From Gammaproteobacteria bacterium (lineage in GTDB: Bacteria; Pseudomonadota; Gammaproteobacteria; Nitrosococcales; Methylophagaceae): a DNA stretch of 8,495 bases. Made by a program: the position numbers and the translations under genes. The stretch covers positions 1-8,495 of the forward strand of contig QNEY01000066.1 of the NCBI GenBank assembly GCA_003645385.1. The letters are read 5' to 3'. Shown piece by piece: positions 1-6,702 of the stretch. Within the stretch, counting starts at the first letter, position 1, and each line of letters opens with the position of its first letter. A model generated the notes under the pieces. The model saw nothing but the letters and a program-made list of their open reading frames with translations, searched no databases and was not told the DNA's origin.

Positions 1-639
1 ATAATTACTGTTATCACGATTATCACCCATTACAAAATATTCACCGTCAGGGACAATTGTCTCACCTTCTATCAAACGACGCTCAGGATCTATTAATATA
101 TCATGTCCAAACTCACCTAATTGTTCAACTCGTAGCTCACTCCTTGCAGGCGCTATAGCTAACAGACTGACATCTTTCTCTTTAACATCTTGAGCAATCG
201 GTTTATCGTTAATATAGATAGTCTTATTAAAATAGCCGACTTTATCTCCAGGCAGCCCGATAACACGCTTAATATAATCAACTTTTGGATTTTTTGGGTA
301 TCGAAATACCAATACATCCCCCTGCTGGGGCTCGCCAATTGATATCACTTTATTATTTAAAACTGGCAGGCGAACACCATAGGCAAATTTATTCACCAAG
401 ATAAAATCACCAATATGTAACGTCGGTAGCATTGAAGCTGAAGGAATTCGAAAAGGCTCAACAATAAATGAACGAATTACCAAAACTACTAGAATAATAG
501 GGAAAAATGACCGTGCATATTCCACTACCAATGGTTCTTTTGCATCTTTTACTCGTTGTGGTGCCCACAACAAGCTGTCAATGAGCCAAATTATCCCTGT
601 AACTATAACGAGGGTGACCATTATTGCTGGAAAACTCAC
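1..639 (-). CDS. lepB: Signal peptidase I (leader peptidase), 3' end cut off by the window
   Basis: This inner-membrane serine protease removes signal peptides from exported preproteins on the periplasmic side. The frame is open for 213 codons from a GTG at 639 to the window edge. Two N-terminal hydrophobic segments are visible, about residues 5-24 and 45-60. The catalytic Ser69 lies in IPSASMLPTL. The general-base Lys124 lies in DYIKRVIGLPGD. The conserved box GDNRDNS (205-211) comes just before the edge, so the last part of the catalytic domain is outside. I chose the GTG because AAGGAG lies 8 bases upstream; an ATG at codon 7 is the alternative. The gene starts 12 bases after the lepA stop, so the two are probably co-transcribed, an arrangement common in gammaproteobacteria. 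The family assignment is near certain from both catalytic boxes. Confidence 0.96.
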   Translation of the reverse strand, partial: MSFPAIMVTLVIVTGIIWLIDSLLWAPQRVKDAKEPLVVEYARSFFPIILVVLVIRSFIVEPFRIPSASMLPTLHIGDFILVNKFAYGVRLPVLNNKVISIGEPQQGDVLVFRYPKNPKVDYIKRVIGLPGDKVGYFNKTIYINDKPIAQDVKEKDVSLLAIAPARSELRVEQLGEFGHDILIDPERRLIEGETIVPDGEYFVMGDNRDNSNY

Positions 640-647
640 GCTGCTAA

Positions 648-653
648 CTCCTT
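648..653 (-). promoter_or_regulatory. Ribosome binding site of lepB, overlapping the lepA stop codon
   Basis: On the minus strand AAGGAG lies 8 bases before the GTG at 639 and shares two bases with the TAA stop of lepA (652-654). The strong Shine-Dalgarno match supports the GTG start. The overlap suggests that ribosomes ending lepA help initiate lepB. Confidence 0.8.
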
Positions 654-2448
654 AAGACTTTTTAGATAATTGCAATACAGCAAGGAATGCTTCTTGTGGA
701 ACATCAACTTTTCCAATTGATTTCATCCGTTTTTTCCCCGCTTTTTGTTTTTCAAGCAATTTGCGCTTACGAGATACATCACCACCATAACATTTAGCAA
801 GTACATTCTTACGCATCGCTTTTACAGTTGATCGTGAAATAACATGCCCACCAATTGCTGCCTGAATAGCAATATCAAACATTTGACGAGGTATTAACTC
901 TTTCATCTTTTCCACTAATTCACGACCACGAGAAACGCTATGTTCTCGATGAACAATCATCGACAACGCATCAACTCTTTCGCCATTGATCAATATATCT
1001 AACTTGACCAAATCAGCAACTTGAAAATGAGTGAAATGATAATCTAATGATGCATAGCCACGGCTGACTGACTTCACACGATCAAAGAAATCAATAACCA
1101 CTTCATTCATAGGCAATTCATAACTTAGTGCAACCTGCTTACCCATATATTGCATAGATTTCTGAACACCACGTTTTTCAACACACAAGGTGATTACTGC
1201 TCCCAGATATTCTTGTGGCACTAAAATATCAGCCATAACTATCGGTTCACGAATTTCGTCTACTGTTCCTGCATCAGGTAATAATGCCGGGTTTTCTACC
1301 TTAATAACATCACCCTTAGCTGTTAACACTTCAAATACAACTGTAGGTGCCGTGGTAATCAGATCCAGATTATACTCACGCTCTAATCGTTCCTGAATGA
1401 TTTCCATATGTAACAAGCCCAAAAAGCCACAACGAAAACCAAAACCTAATGCTTGAGAATTCTCAGGCTCAAAGAACAATGACGCATCATTCAGACGTAA
1501 TTTACCTAATGCTTCACGAAATGCTTCAAAATCATCTGAACTGACTGGAAATAGTCCTGCATAAACTTGTGGTGTCACAGACTTAAAGCCCGGCAACATT
1601 TCTGTTGCACCATGATGAGTATGGGTTAATGTATCTCCGACGGGTGCACCATCAATATCTTTAACACCTGAAATGACATAGCCCACTTCACCACAATGCA
1701 GACTATCTTTTTTGGTTCGTTTAGGAGTAAACACACCTACTTGCTCTACTTGGTACTCATGCCCCGTCGACATCACTTTAATTTTATCGCGTGTTTTGAT
1801 TGAACCTTGCATGATTCTAACCAGCGAAATAACACCAACATAACTATCAAACCAAGAATCAATAATTAATGCTTTTAGTTCGCCATCAGGATCACCCGTT
1901 GGTGCAGGCACACGTTCTACTAAAGATTCCAATAAATCTTCAATACCCAATCCAGTTTTGGCACTGCATTGCACTGCATCCATCGCATCAACACCAATAA
2001 TATCTTCAATTTCCTGTGCAACCCGATCAGGCTCAGCAGAAGGTAAATCAATTTTATTGAGTACAGGCAATACTTCCAAGCCTAGTTCAATGGCGGTGTA
2101 GCAGTTAGCTACACTTTGTGCTTCAACACCTTGTGCGGCATCAACAACTAATAATGCACCATCACATGCTGCTAAAGATCGTGACACTTCATAGGAAAAA
2201 TCAACATGTCCTGGAGTATCAATAAAATTCAAGTGATAGATTTCACCACTACGAGCTTTATAATCTAAAGAGACACACTGAGCCTTAATAGTAATGCCTC
2301 TCTCGCGCTCAATATCCATAGAATCAAGAACTTGAGATGACATTTCACGATCAGTTAAACCACCACATACTTGGATAAAACGATCTGCAATCGTTGATTT
2401 TCCATGGTCTATATGAGCAATAATTGAGAAGTTACGGATATGATCCAT
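652..2448 (-). CDS. lepA: Elongation factor 4 (LepA), ribosome-associated GTPase
   Basis: LepA/EF4 is a translational GTPase that binds the ribosome and affects back-translocation, initiation or ribosome assembly under stress; its exact cellular role is still debated. All GTPase boxes are present: G1 AHIDHGKS (11-18), the switch region RGITIKA (50-56), G3 DTPGH (77-81), G4 NKID (131-134) and G5 SAK (162-164). EF-G-like domains II, III and V follow. The LepA-specific C-terminal domain carries YGGDVSRKRKLL and a lysine-rich tail. At 598 residues it matches the family (E. coli 599). The frame is open further up to a GTG at 2463, but that codon lies in the GAAGGTG ribosome binding site (2461-2467). 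The ATG at 2448 gives the usual start, MDHIRNFSIIAHIDHGKST. It lies downstream of the degP terminator and upstream of lepB. Confidence 0.97.
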   Translation of the reverse strand: MDHIRNFSIIAHIDHGKSTIADRFIQVCGGLTDREMSSQVLDSMDIERERGITIKAQCVSLDYKARSGEIYHLNFIDTPGHVDFSYEVSRSLAACDGALLVVDAAQGVEAQSVANCYTAIELGLEVLPVLNKIDLPSAEPDRVAQEIEDIIGVDAMDAVQCSAKTGLGIEDLLESLVERVPAPTGDPDGELKALIIDSWFDSYVGVISLVRIMQGSIKTRDKIKVMSTGHEYQVEQVGVFTPKRTKKDSLHCGEVGYVISGVKDIDGAPVGDTLTHTHHGATEMLPGFKSVTPQVYAGLFPVSSDDFEAFREALGKLRLNDASLFFEPENSQALGFGFRCGFLGLLHMEIIQERLEREYNLDLITTAPTVVFEVLTAKGDVIKVENPALLPDAGTVDEIREPIVMADILVPQEYLGAVITLCVEKRGVQKSMQYMGKQVALSYELPMNEVVIDFFDRVKSVSRGYASLDYHFTHFQVADLVKLDILINGERVDALSMIVHREHSVSRGRELVEKMKELIPRQMFDIAIQAAIGGHVISRSTVKAMRKNVLAKCYGGDVSRKRKLLEKQKAGKKRMKSIGKVDVPQEAFLAVLQLSKKS

Positions 2449-2475
2449 AAATAATAAACACACCTTCTAAACAGT

Positions 2476-2510
2476 AAAAAAATCGGCCGGAACATCTGTT
2501 ACCGACCGAT
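2476..2510 (-). terminator. Rho-independent terminator after degP
   Basis: Read on the minus strand, ATCGGTCGG (2510-2502) pairs with CCGGCCGAT (2490-2482) through 9 pairs including one G-U. The loop is 11 bases and can itself form a short AAC/GTT pairing. Seven T residues (2482-2476) follow directly. This is a textbook intrinsic terminator, placed about 100 bases after the degP stop and only 27 bases before the lepA start. It closes the rpoE-degP operon, possibly incompletely. On the plus strand the hairpin is followed only by CTATATTTTT, so it would be weaker in that direction. Confidence 0.85.
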
Positions 2511-2530
2511 CTATATTTTTGAGAACTAAA

Positions 2531-2561
2531 AATATAATCTAACTGTAAGATTTTACGGCAA
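2531..2561 (-). promoter_or_regulatory. Possible sigma-70-type promoter for lepA-lepB
   Basis: On the minus strand TTGCCG (2561-2556) is followed after 19 bases by TATATT (2536-2531). These match the -35 and -10 consensus at 4 and 5 of 6 positions. The spacer is longer than ideal, so support is weak. If used, transcription would begin near 2524 and pass through the terminator hairpin at 2476-2510 before reaching lepA. The rest of the 145-base gap (2464-2608) shows no other signal besides the terminator and the lepA ribosome binding site. Confidence 0.3.
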
Positions 2562-2608
2562 AATAGCTTGGCTGTCGTGCCTAGTGTTAAATTGTTGTTA
2601 GCAATTTA

Positions 2609-4024
2609 TCATTCTTCATCTTTTTCAAGACGTAACGCAAGGAAAATAGCACCTTGACCACGCTGCACTAAAACTGGGATCGCTTTATCTTCCGGCAACT
2701 CTTTGGCAATATCCAAAAACTGTTTGGCATCTTTAACTTTTTGATTATTAATGCTCAGAATAACATCACCTCTTCGCATGCCTGCAGCTGCAGCTGAACC
2801 TTGTTCTACATTGATAACTACAACACCTTTCTCTACTTCAAATTGTTCACGCTGTTTATCATCTAGATCTGCCACCTCTATCGCTAAACGCTCATCGATC
2901 AATCGACCTGAATCACCACCAACTTTAATAACATCCTCTTCCTCTGGTAACTGTTCAATCTCGACCTGAAGTGTTGTACGTTGATTTTGCCTCATCACAA
3001 GCACTGACACTGATTTACCTATGGCTGTTCTACCAACAATGGGTGGTAAAGCAGAAGAACTTGCAACTTTTTTACCATCAAATTTTAATATAACATCTCC
3101 TGGCTCAAACCCTGCTTTTGCGGCTGGGCTGTTAGGCATTATTCGTGATATCAATGCACCATGAGGTTTTTTCAAACCAAAAGACTCTGCTAACTCACGA
3201 GTCACATCTTGAATAACAACACCTAACCAACCACGGCTGACATATCCTTGTGATTTGATTTGGGCAACGACATTCATGACAACATCCATAGGGATAGCAA
3301 ATGACACCCCCATAAAGCCACCCGTGCGACTATAAATCTGTGAATTAATACCAATCACTTCACCATCTAAGTTAAATAATGGTCCGCCAGAATTACCCGG
3401 ATTAATGGCAACATCTGTTTGAATAAAAGGTACATAACTATCACTTGGTAAACTACGACCAAGTGCGCTGACAATACCTGCAGTTGCAGAATGATCAAAA
3501 CCAAATGGTGAACCGATAGCCAATACCCATTCACCTACTTGTAATTTGGCAGAATCGCCCAGTTTTACAGCTTTAAGATTTGTTGCTTCAACTTTTAATA
3601 AAGCCACATCACTACGTTCATCGCTGCCTAAAACTTTAGCTTCAAGTTCATTGCGGTCACTAAAACGCACAATGATCTCATCTGCATCCTTAATGACATG
3701 ATGGTTTGTCAAAATATAGCCATCAGATGACAACACAAAACCTGAACCTAATGAATGTGACTCATAAGGCTGTGGACGTGCTCCTTGATCACCAAAGAAA
3801 TGCTTAAATAAATCATCAAAAGGTGTGCCTTCTGGGATTTGCATATTTGGTGGAAGTTTTTGCTGTGGACGTTTTTTATTATTAGTAGTACTAATATTCA
3901 CTACAGCAGCACCATTTTCAGCCACTAACTCAGTGAATTCTGGCAAGTTACCACGGGCATAGACATTCATGCTCAGTAACAACCAAGCTAACATCGCCCC
4001 TAGCAAAACTTTATATTGTTTCAT
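2609..4024 (-). CDS. degP: Periplasmic serine protease/chaperone, DegP/MucD type (HtrA family)
   Basis: This HtrA-family protease degrades or refolds damaged proteins in the periplasm. In the MucD branch it also dampens the sigma-E/AlgU response. The 471 residues begin with a signal peptide (1-23, likely cut after VYA). A trypsin-like domain (about 28-250) follows, with catalytic His109 in TNHHVI, Asp139 in RSDVALL and Ser212 in GNSGGPL. Two PDZ domains come next, roughly 263-357 and 375-467, each with a hydrophobic-gly-asp signature (EPGDVILKF, RRGDVILSI). Two PDZ domains and this length fit DegP/MucD rather than DegS, which has one PDZ and a membrane anchor. The ATG overlaps the rseC stop by four bases (ATGA). 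AGAGGA lies 6 bases upstream. As the last gene of the rpoE operon it is probably under direct sigma-E control. Confidence 0.95.
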   Translation of the reverse strand: MKQYKVLLGAMLAWLLLSMNVYARGNLPEFTELVAENGAAVVNISTTNNKKRPQQKLPPNMQIPEGTPFDDLFKHFFGDQGARPQPYESHSLGSGFVLSSDGYILTNHHVIKDADEIIVRFSDRNELEAKVLGSDERSDVALLKVEATNLKAVKLGDSAKLQVGEWVLAIGSPFGFDHSATAGIVSALGRSLPSDSYVPFIQTDVAINPGNSGGPLFNLDGEVIGINSQIYSRTGGFMGVSFAIPMDVVMNVVAQIKSQGYVSRGWLGVVIQDVTRELAESFGLKKPHGALISRIMPNSPAAKAGFEPGDVILKFDGKKVASSSALPPIVGRTAIGKSVSVLVMRQNQRTTLQVEIEQLPEEEDVIKVGGDSGRLIDERLAIEVADLDDKQREQFEVEKGVVVINVEQGSAAAAGMRRGDVILSINNQKVKDAKQFLDIAKELPEDKAIPVLVQRGQGAIFLALRLEKDEE

Positions 4025-4446
4025 TTTGGTTCCTCTAAAATTTTAGCCTGAAAGCCATCTTTATTCTTAGACAAGTGCAATCTCGCCCAATAAAATCCGA
4101 TAAATAGACCGCTTATCCCCGCAAAAATTTCAACCATTTCATTAAAATTTAAAAACTGTACAACTGCTGAAAATATAAACATCAATACCAATGGCATGAT
4201 GTACATTACAAAGGTTCCTCGTAATAAGCTCTGTTCAGGAATAGCCAATCGAACCTGTTGACCAACTGCTACGTCCGTCGTTTTATTTACCGCTATACGT
4301 GAAAAACGTTTACCAACATGATTCTCTAACAATCCTGTTCCACAGCCCTGCTTCAACTGACACTGGCTGCACGTTGATTGTCGCTCAGCTTCTAACCAAA
4401 CTGTGTCGCCATCACAAGAAATAACTGTAGCCTTTTGCTCAATCAT
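4021..4446 (-). CDS. rseC: RseC/MucC family inner-membrane protein
   Basis: RseC (MucC in Pseudomonas) is a small membrane protein of the sigma-E operon. Its family is linked both to mild modulation of sigma-E and to keeping the SoxR regulator reduced together with the Rsx complex. The 141 residues show a soluble N-terminal part, two predicted membrane helices (about 78-99 and 104-122) and a short basic tail. The cysteine cluster C26-x2-C29-x5-C35 in TCSQCQLKQGC is the family hallmark and could bind metal or take part in redox chemistry; C11 is an extra cysteine. The ATG at 4446 overlaps the rseB stop by one base (TAATG). No strong ribosome binding site is visible, so translation is probably coupled to rseB. 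The stop overlaps the degP start. Family assignment is firm, molecular role less so. Confidence 0.9.
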   Translation of the reverse strand: MIEQKATVISCDGDTVWLEAERQSTCSQCQLKQGCGTGLLENHVGKRFSRIAVNKTTDVAVGQQVRLAIPEQSLLRGTFVMYIMPLVLMFIFSAVVQFLNFNEMVEIFAGISGLFIGFYWARLHLSKNKDGFQAKILEEPK

Positions 4447-5444
4447 TACTCTGATCTATCTAGATAGCGAATAGCGTTACCAACCTTTTCAACCGTGCGG
4501 GCAGGTACTTCTCCCACTACAGTTACAAAATGTGCATTTATAATAGTGCCAAAGGCATTCACTGCCCCCATTCTAGTTCCACCACTGAGATGACTATGTC
4601 GAGCACGAATTTTTTCAATAAATATAGATATTGAACTTAAACCATCACTATAAACACGCTGTTCGACAGCAGCACCATTTCGTGCTTTGAGTCGGTTTTG
4701 TAGTGCAACCAACGCAAATCCATCTGGCAACCAAACGATTTGCCAATTTGAAGCATCTTCTTGCTCTATAGCGACAGAGGGAGACACCGACTCAGTACGA
4801 CTCCATGACATTTTATTACCACTCATTTGAGGTTGAAGTGACTGTTCAGGAATATCACCACCTATTTCTACCGACGAAAAAGCAAATTTTTCTAACACTC
4901 TTCCAGTGTCATCTACTAAATCTGATTGCAGTAATAAGTTACTGTCTTTGGCTATCCATAATCTATATCCATAACGATAATTATCAACCGGAGTTATTAG
5001 TAACTCTTGCACTTGATGTGCAGCAATACGGCTCTGCTCTCCTAAAGTGACTTGATAATATAGCGTCGCCACATTTAAACGAGTTAACAAATCACTAGGA
5101 AAACCTCGACCTAATGGTTGCCTATTAGCTTGTGGCCGTTTACCTTCTGGATAAATGCAGGTCACCATATCATTAGTGCGTATAAACTCTCTTTCTACGC
5201 CGCTAAGTGACACCAACCGCTCGATTTCACCCTGTACATCTGAACGGTGAATAATTCTAATCGACTGTAATTTATCTCCTTTTTGAAAGGCAAACACACC
5301 ATCATAGTTAAGTTGTTGAGCTGCTAAGCCAGTGCGTTCAAGTAATTCTATTGCATCACTGTCAGCATAAGCATGCACACCCAGCGACATCATTAATATA
5401 CTTAAGAAGACTTGCAAAACTTGCATTAATCTAACGCCCTGCAT
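4446..5444 (-). CDS. rseB: RseB/MucB, periplasmic regulator of the anti-sigma factor
   Basis: RseB binds the periplasmic part of RseA and shields it from cleavage; in E. coli it is displaced by off-pathway lipopolysaccharide or lipids. The mature protein shows the LolA-like N-terminal domain (LNYDGVFAFQKGDKLQSI, then IIHRSD and REFIRTNDMVTC). The C-terminal domain carries WLPDGFALVA and INAHFVTVVGEVP. A signal peptide ends in VHAYA, just before DSDAIELL. The start is uncertain. The frame opens at 5498, deep inside rseA, which is unlikely. I prefer the ATG at 5444 (332 residues): GGTG sits 7 bases upstream and it gives a signal peptide with an arginine. The ATG at 5447 is adjacent. The ATG at 5426 lies 4 bases after the rseA stop but leaves no positive charge before the hydrophobic core. 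The 3' end overlaps rseC by one base. Confidence 0.9.
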   Translation of the reverse strand: MQGVRLMQVLQVFLSILMMSLGVHAYADSDAIELLERTGLAAQQLNYDGVFAFQKGDKLQSIRIIHRSDVQGEIERLVSLSGVEREFIRTNDMVTCIYPEGKRPQANRQPLGRGFPSDLLTRLNVATLYYQVTLGEQSRIAAHQVQELLITPVDNYRYGYRLWIAKDSNLLLQSDLVDDTGRVLEKFAFSSVEIGGDIPEQSLQPQMSGNKMSWSRTESVSPSVAIEQEDASNWQIVWLPDGFALVALQNRLKARNGAAVEQRVYSDGLSSISIFIEKIRARHSHLSGGTRMGAVNAFGTIINAHFVTVVGEVPARTVEKVGNAIRYLDRSE

Positions 5445-5991
5445 CATAAGACACCACGCGCGCATAGGAAAAAACACCTGATGCACCGGCATATTCATTA
5501 TGATCGAGTAAATAGGTATCCAACCGGTGTTCTACTTCTGGTTCACCCACCGTCCATCGATTACCTGCCTGGGCAACAGTAACCACAGGTGTATCAATAG
5601 CTGCAACCGGTGTTACTGGGATAAGCTGGTTCTGGGGTTGAGTCATCACACCCATTACAGCCAATGCACCTACTGATGCGGCAACAGCTAAGCCTGTAGC
5701 TTGCTTCCAAAATTGTTTCGGGAATGGGATAACTTGGGATTTTTTATTGGTCGTTGAAGCTTGTGTAAATACTGGCTCATCTACTAATGCAGCCGATATT
5801 TGTGATGTTAAATCTACATACTGATTTCCTAATGTATGACCCTGTAGAACATCACTTACTAGCTGATAACGCTGTAACTGTGTTCTTGCCTGTTCATTTG
5901 TTGTTACTATTTGCAATGCTTGCTCAAACTCATCACCCTGCAATTCCCCATCAACAAACGCAGACAATAGTTCATTTTGATTGATTGTCAT
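5431..5991 (-). CDS. rseA: Anti-sigma-E factor RseA/MucA
   Basis: RseA is a single-pass inner-membrane protein whose cytoplasmic part binds and inactivates RpoE; regulated proteolysis frees the sigma factor. In 186 residues the N-terminal anti-sigma domain is recognisable (ELLSAFVDGEL at 7-17, RYQLVSDVLQGHTL at 41-54). A membrane helix lies at about 98-115 (ATGLAVAASVGALAVMGVM). A periplasmic tail of about 70 residues ends in FSYARVVSYDAGR, resembling the Pseudomonas MucA end (LPYARAASLENR) more than E. coli RseA. The tail contains an Ala142-Gly143 pair that may be the site-1 cleavage position, by analogy with Ala136-Gly137 of P. aeruginosa MucA. The start overlaps the rpoE stop (ATGA) and has a strong GGGGAG 5 bases upstream, so sigma and anti-sigma synthesis are probably coupled. 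No DegS/AlgW or RseP gene is in the window. Confidence 0.95.
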   Translation of the reverse strand: MTINQNELLSAFVDGELQGDEFEQALQIVTTNEQARTQLQRYQLVSDVLQGHTLGNQYVDLTSQISAALVDEPVFTQASTTNKKSQVIPFPKQFWKQATGLAVAASVGALAVMGVMTQPQNQLIPVTPVAAIDTPVVTVAQAGNRWTVGEPEVEHRLDTYLLDHNEYAGASGVFSYARVVSYDAGR

Positions 5992-6569
5992 TGTTGCTCC
6001 CCTTCACCCATAATTTCTTGTATTTGTTTATCAATCGCATCACGAGCACGAAAAATACGTGATCGTACTGTACCTATTGGACAATCCATTGCCTGTGCAA
6101 TTTCTTCGTAGCTCATCCCGTCAAATTCACGTAATTGAATTGCAGTTGCCGTATCTTCCGGCAAATCCTGAATAGCCCTATGAATGGCTTGTTCAAGCTC
6201 ATCACTCATCAGACTACTTTCTGGTGTTTCAAATTCCTTCAATTCCGGTGCATCATAAAAATTTGTTGCATCCATCGCATCAACATCCATTGCTGGTGGT
6301 CTTCGAGCCCTAGCTGTCAAGTGATTCTTCGCAGTATTGATTGCTATGCGATATAACCAAGTATAAAAGGCACTATCACCCCGAAAGTTTGGAATAGCAC
6401 GATAAGCTTTAATAAATGCCTCTTGTGCAACATCCAATGCCTCAACAGGATCATGCACAAAGCCAGTAATAACATGCACGATCCGCTGCTGATATTTTAG
6501 AATCAACACATCAAATGCCTTTTTATCACCTGCTTGCACACGTTGTACCAGCTCTAAATCCACACTCAT
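5988..6569 (-). CDS. rpoE: Envelope-stress sigma factor RpoE/AlgU (ECF sigma-E)
   Basis: This group-4 (ECF) sigma factor directs RNA polymerase to envelope-stress genes. The 193 residues hold region 2 (about 8-85: YQQRIVHVITGFVHD, DVAQEAFIKAYRAIPNFRG, FYTWLYRIAINTAKNHL), a variable linker (about 86-125), and region 4 with its helix-turn-helix (about 130-185: LREFDGMSYEEIAQAMDCP, IGTVRSRIFRARDAI). Length and motifs match RpoE/AlgU. The start at 6569 gives the usual MSVDLELVQRVQAGD. GGA lies about 7 bases upstream within a possible hairpin, and a CAGG immediately before the ATG is too close to act well. It is first in a tightly overlapping operon with rseA, rseB, rseC and degP, and divergent from nadB, a conserved arrangement. 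A promoter of sigma-E type lies just upstream, implying positive autoregulation. Confidence 0.97.
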   Translation of the reverse strand: MSVDLELVQRVQAGDKKAFDVLILKYQQRIVHVITGFVHDPVEALDVAQEAFIKAYRAIPNFRGDSAFYTWLYRIAINTAKNHLTARARRPPAMDVDAMDATNFYDAPELKEFETPESSLMSDELEQAIHRAIQDLPEDTATAIQLREFDGMSYEEIAQAMDCPIGTVRSRIFRARDAIDKQIQEIMGEGEQQ

Positions 6570-6576
6570 CCTGTAT

Positions 6577-6601
6577 TCCGGCTTGCTCCGACATGCCGGA
6601 G
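6577..6601 (-). promoter_or_regulatory. rpoE leader with two mutually exclusive hairpins
   Basis: On the minus strand CTCCGG (6601-6596) can pair with TCGGAG (6591-6586) around a CATG loop. Alternatively TCCGGC (6600-6595) pairs perfectly with GCCGGA (6582-6577) across a 12-base loop. The left arms overlap, so only one can form. The second hairpin covers the GGA that is the best-placed ribosome binding site for rpoE; the first leaves it free. The pairing is seen in the sequence; a regulatory role is inference. Confidence 0.4.
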
Positions 6602-6622
6602 ATTATGTTTATTTGTTATCTG

Positions 6623-6650
6623 ATTGACCATAATGATTTAACTTTGTTCC
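6623..6650 (-). promoter_or_regulatory. Sigma-E-type promoter of the rpoE operon
   Basis: On the minus strand GGAACAA (6650-6644) is followed after 15 bases by GTCAAT (6628-6623). The sigma-E consensus is about GGAACTT, 15-16 bases, then GTCNNA, so the key GGAAC and GTC cores and the spacing all fit. Transcription would start near 6617, giving a leader of roughly 48 bases before the rpoE ATG. A weaker sigma-70-like pair, TTGAGG (6654-6649) and TATGGT (6632-6627) with 16 bases between, overlaps it and could supply basal expression. Confidence 0.7.
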
Positions 6651-6702
6651 TCAAACAGTGCAAAATAATTATTATCTTGTATTTTACCTGTTCACAGATT
6701 AA

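Noticed and set aside
1190..1396. Plus-strand open frames opposite lepA, degP, rseB, rseA and rpoE (for example 1190-1396, 2751-2969, 4805-5050, 5787-5984, 6135-6356)
   Set aside because: All lie antisense to well-supported conserved genes, and their translations show no family motif or credible start signal.
4456..4467. Perfect 12-base palindrome CTATCTAGATAG near the end of rseB, just before the rseC start
   Set aside because: It encodes ordinary conserved-looking C-terminal codons of rseB, would form at most a 4-bp stem, and has no other copy that I noticed in the window. Probably chance.
6664..6673. AT-rich palindrome AATAATTATT between rpoE and nadB
   Set aside because: Short palindromes of only A and T are expected by chance in an AT-rich promoter region; no matching operator could be named.
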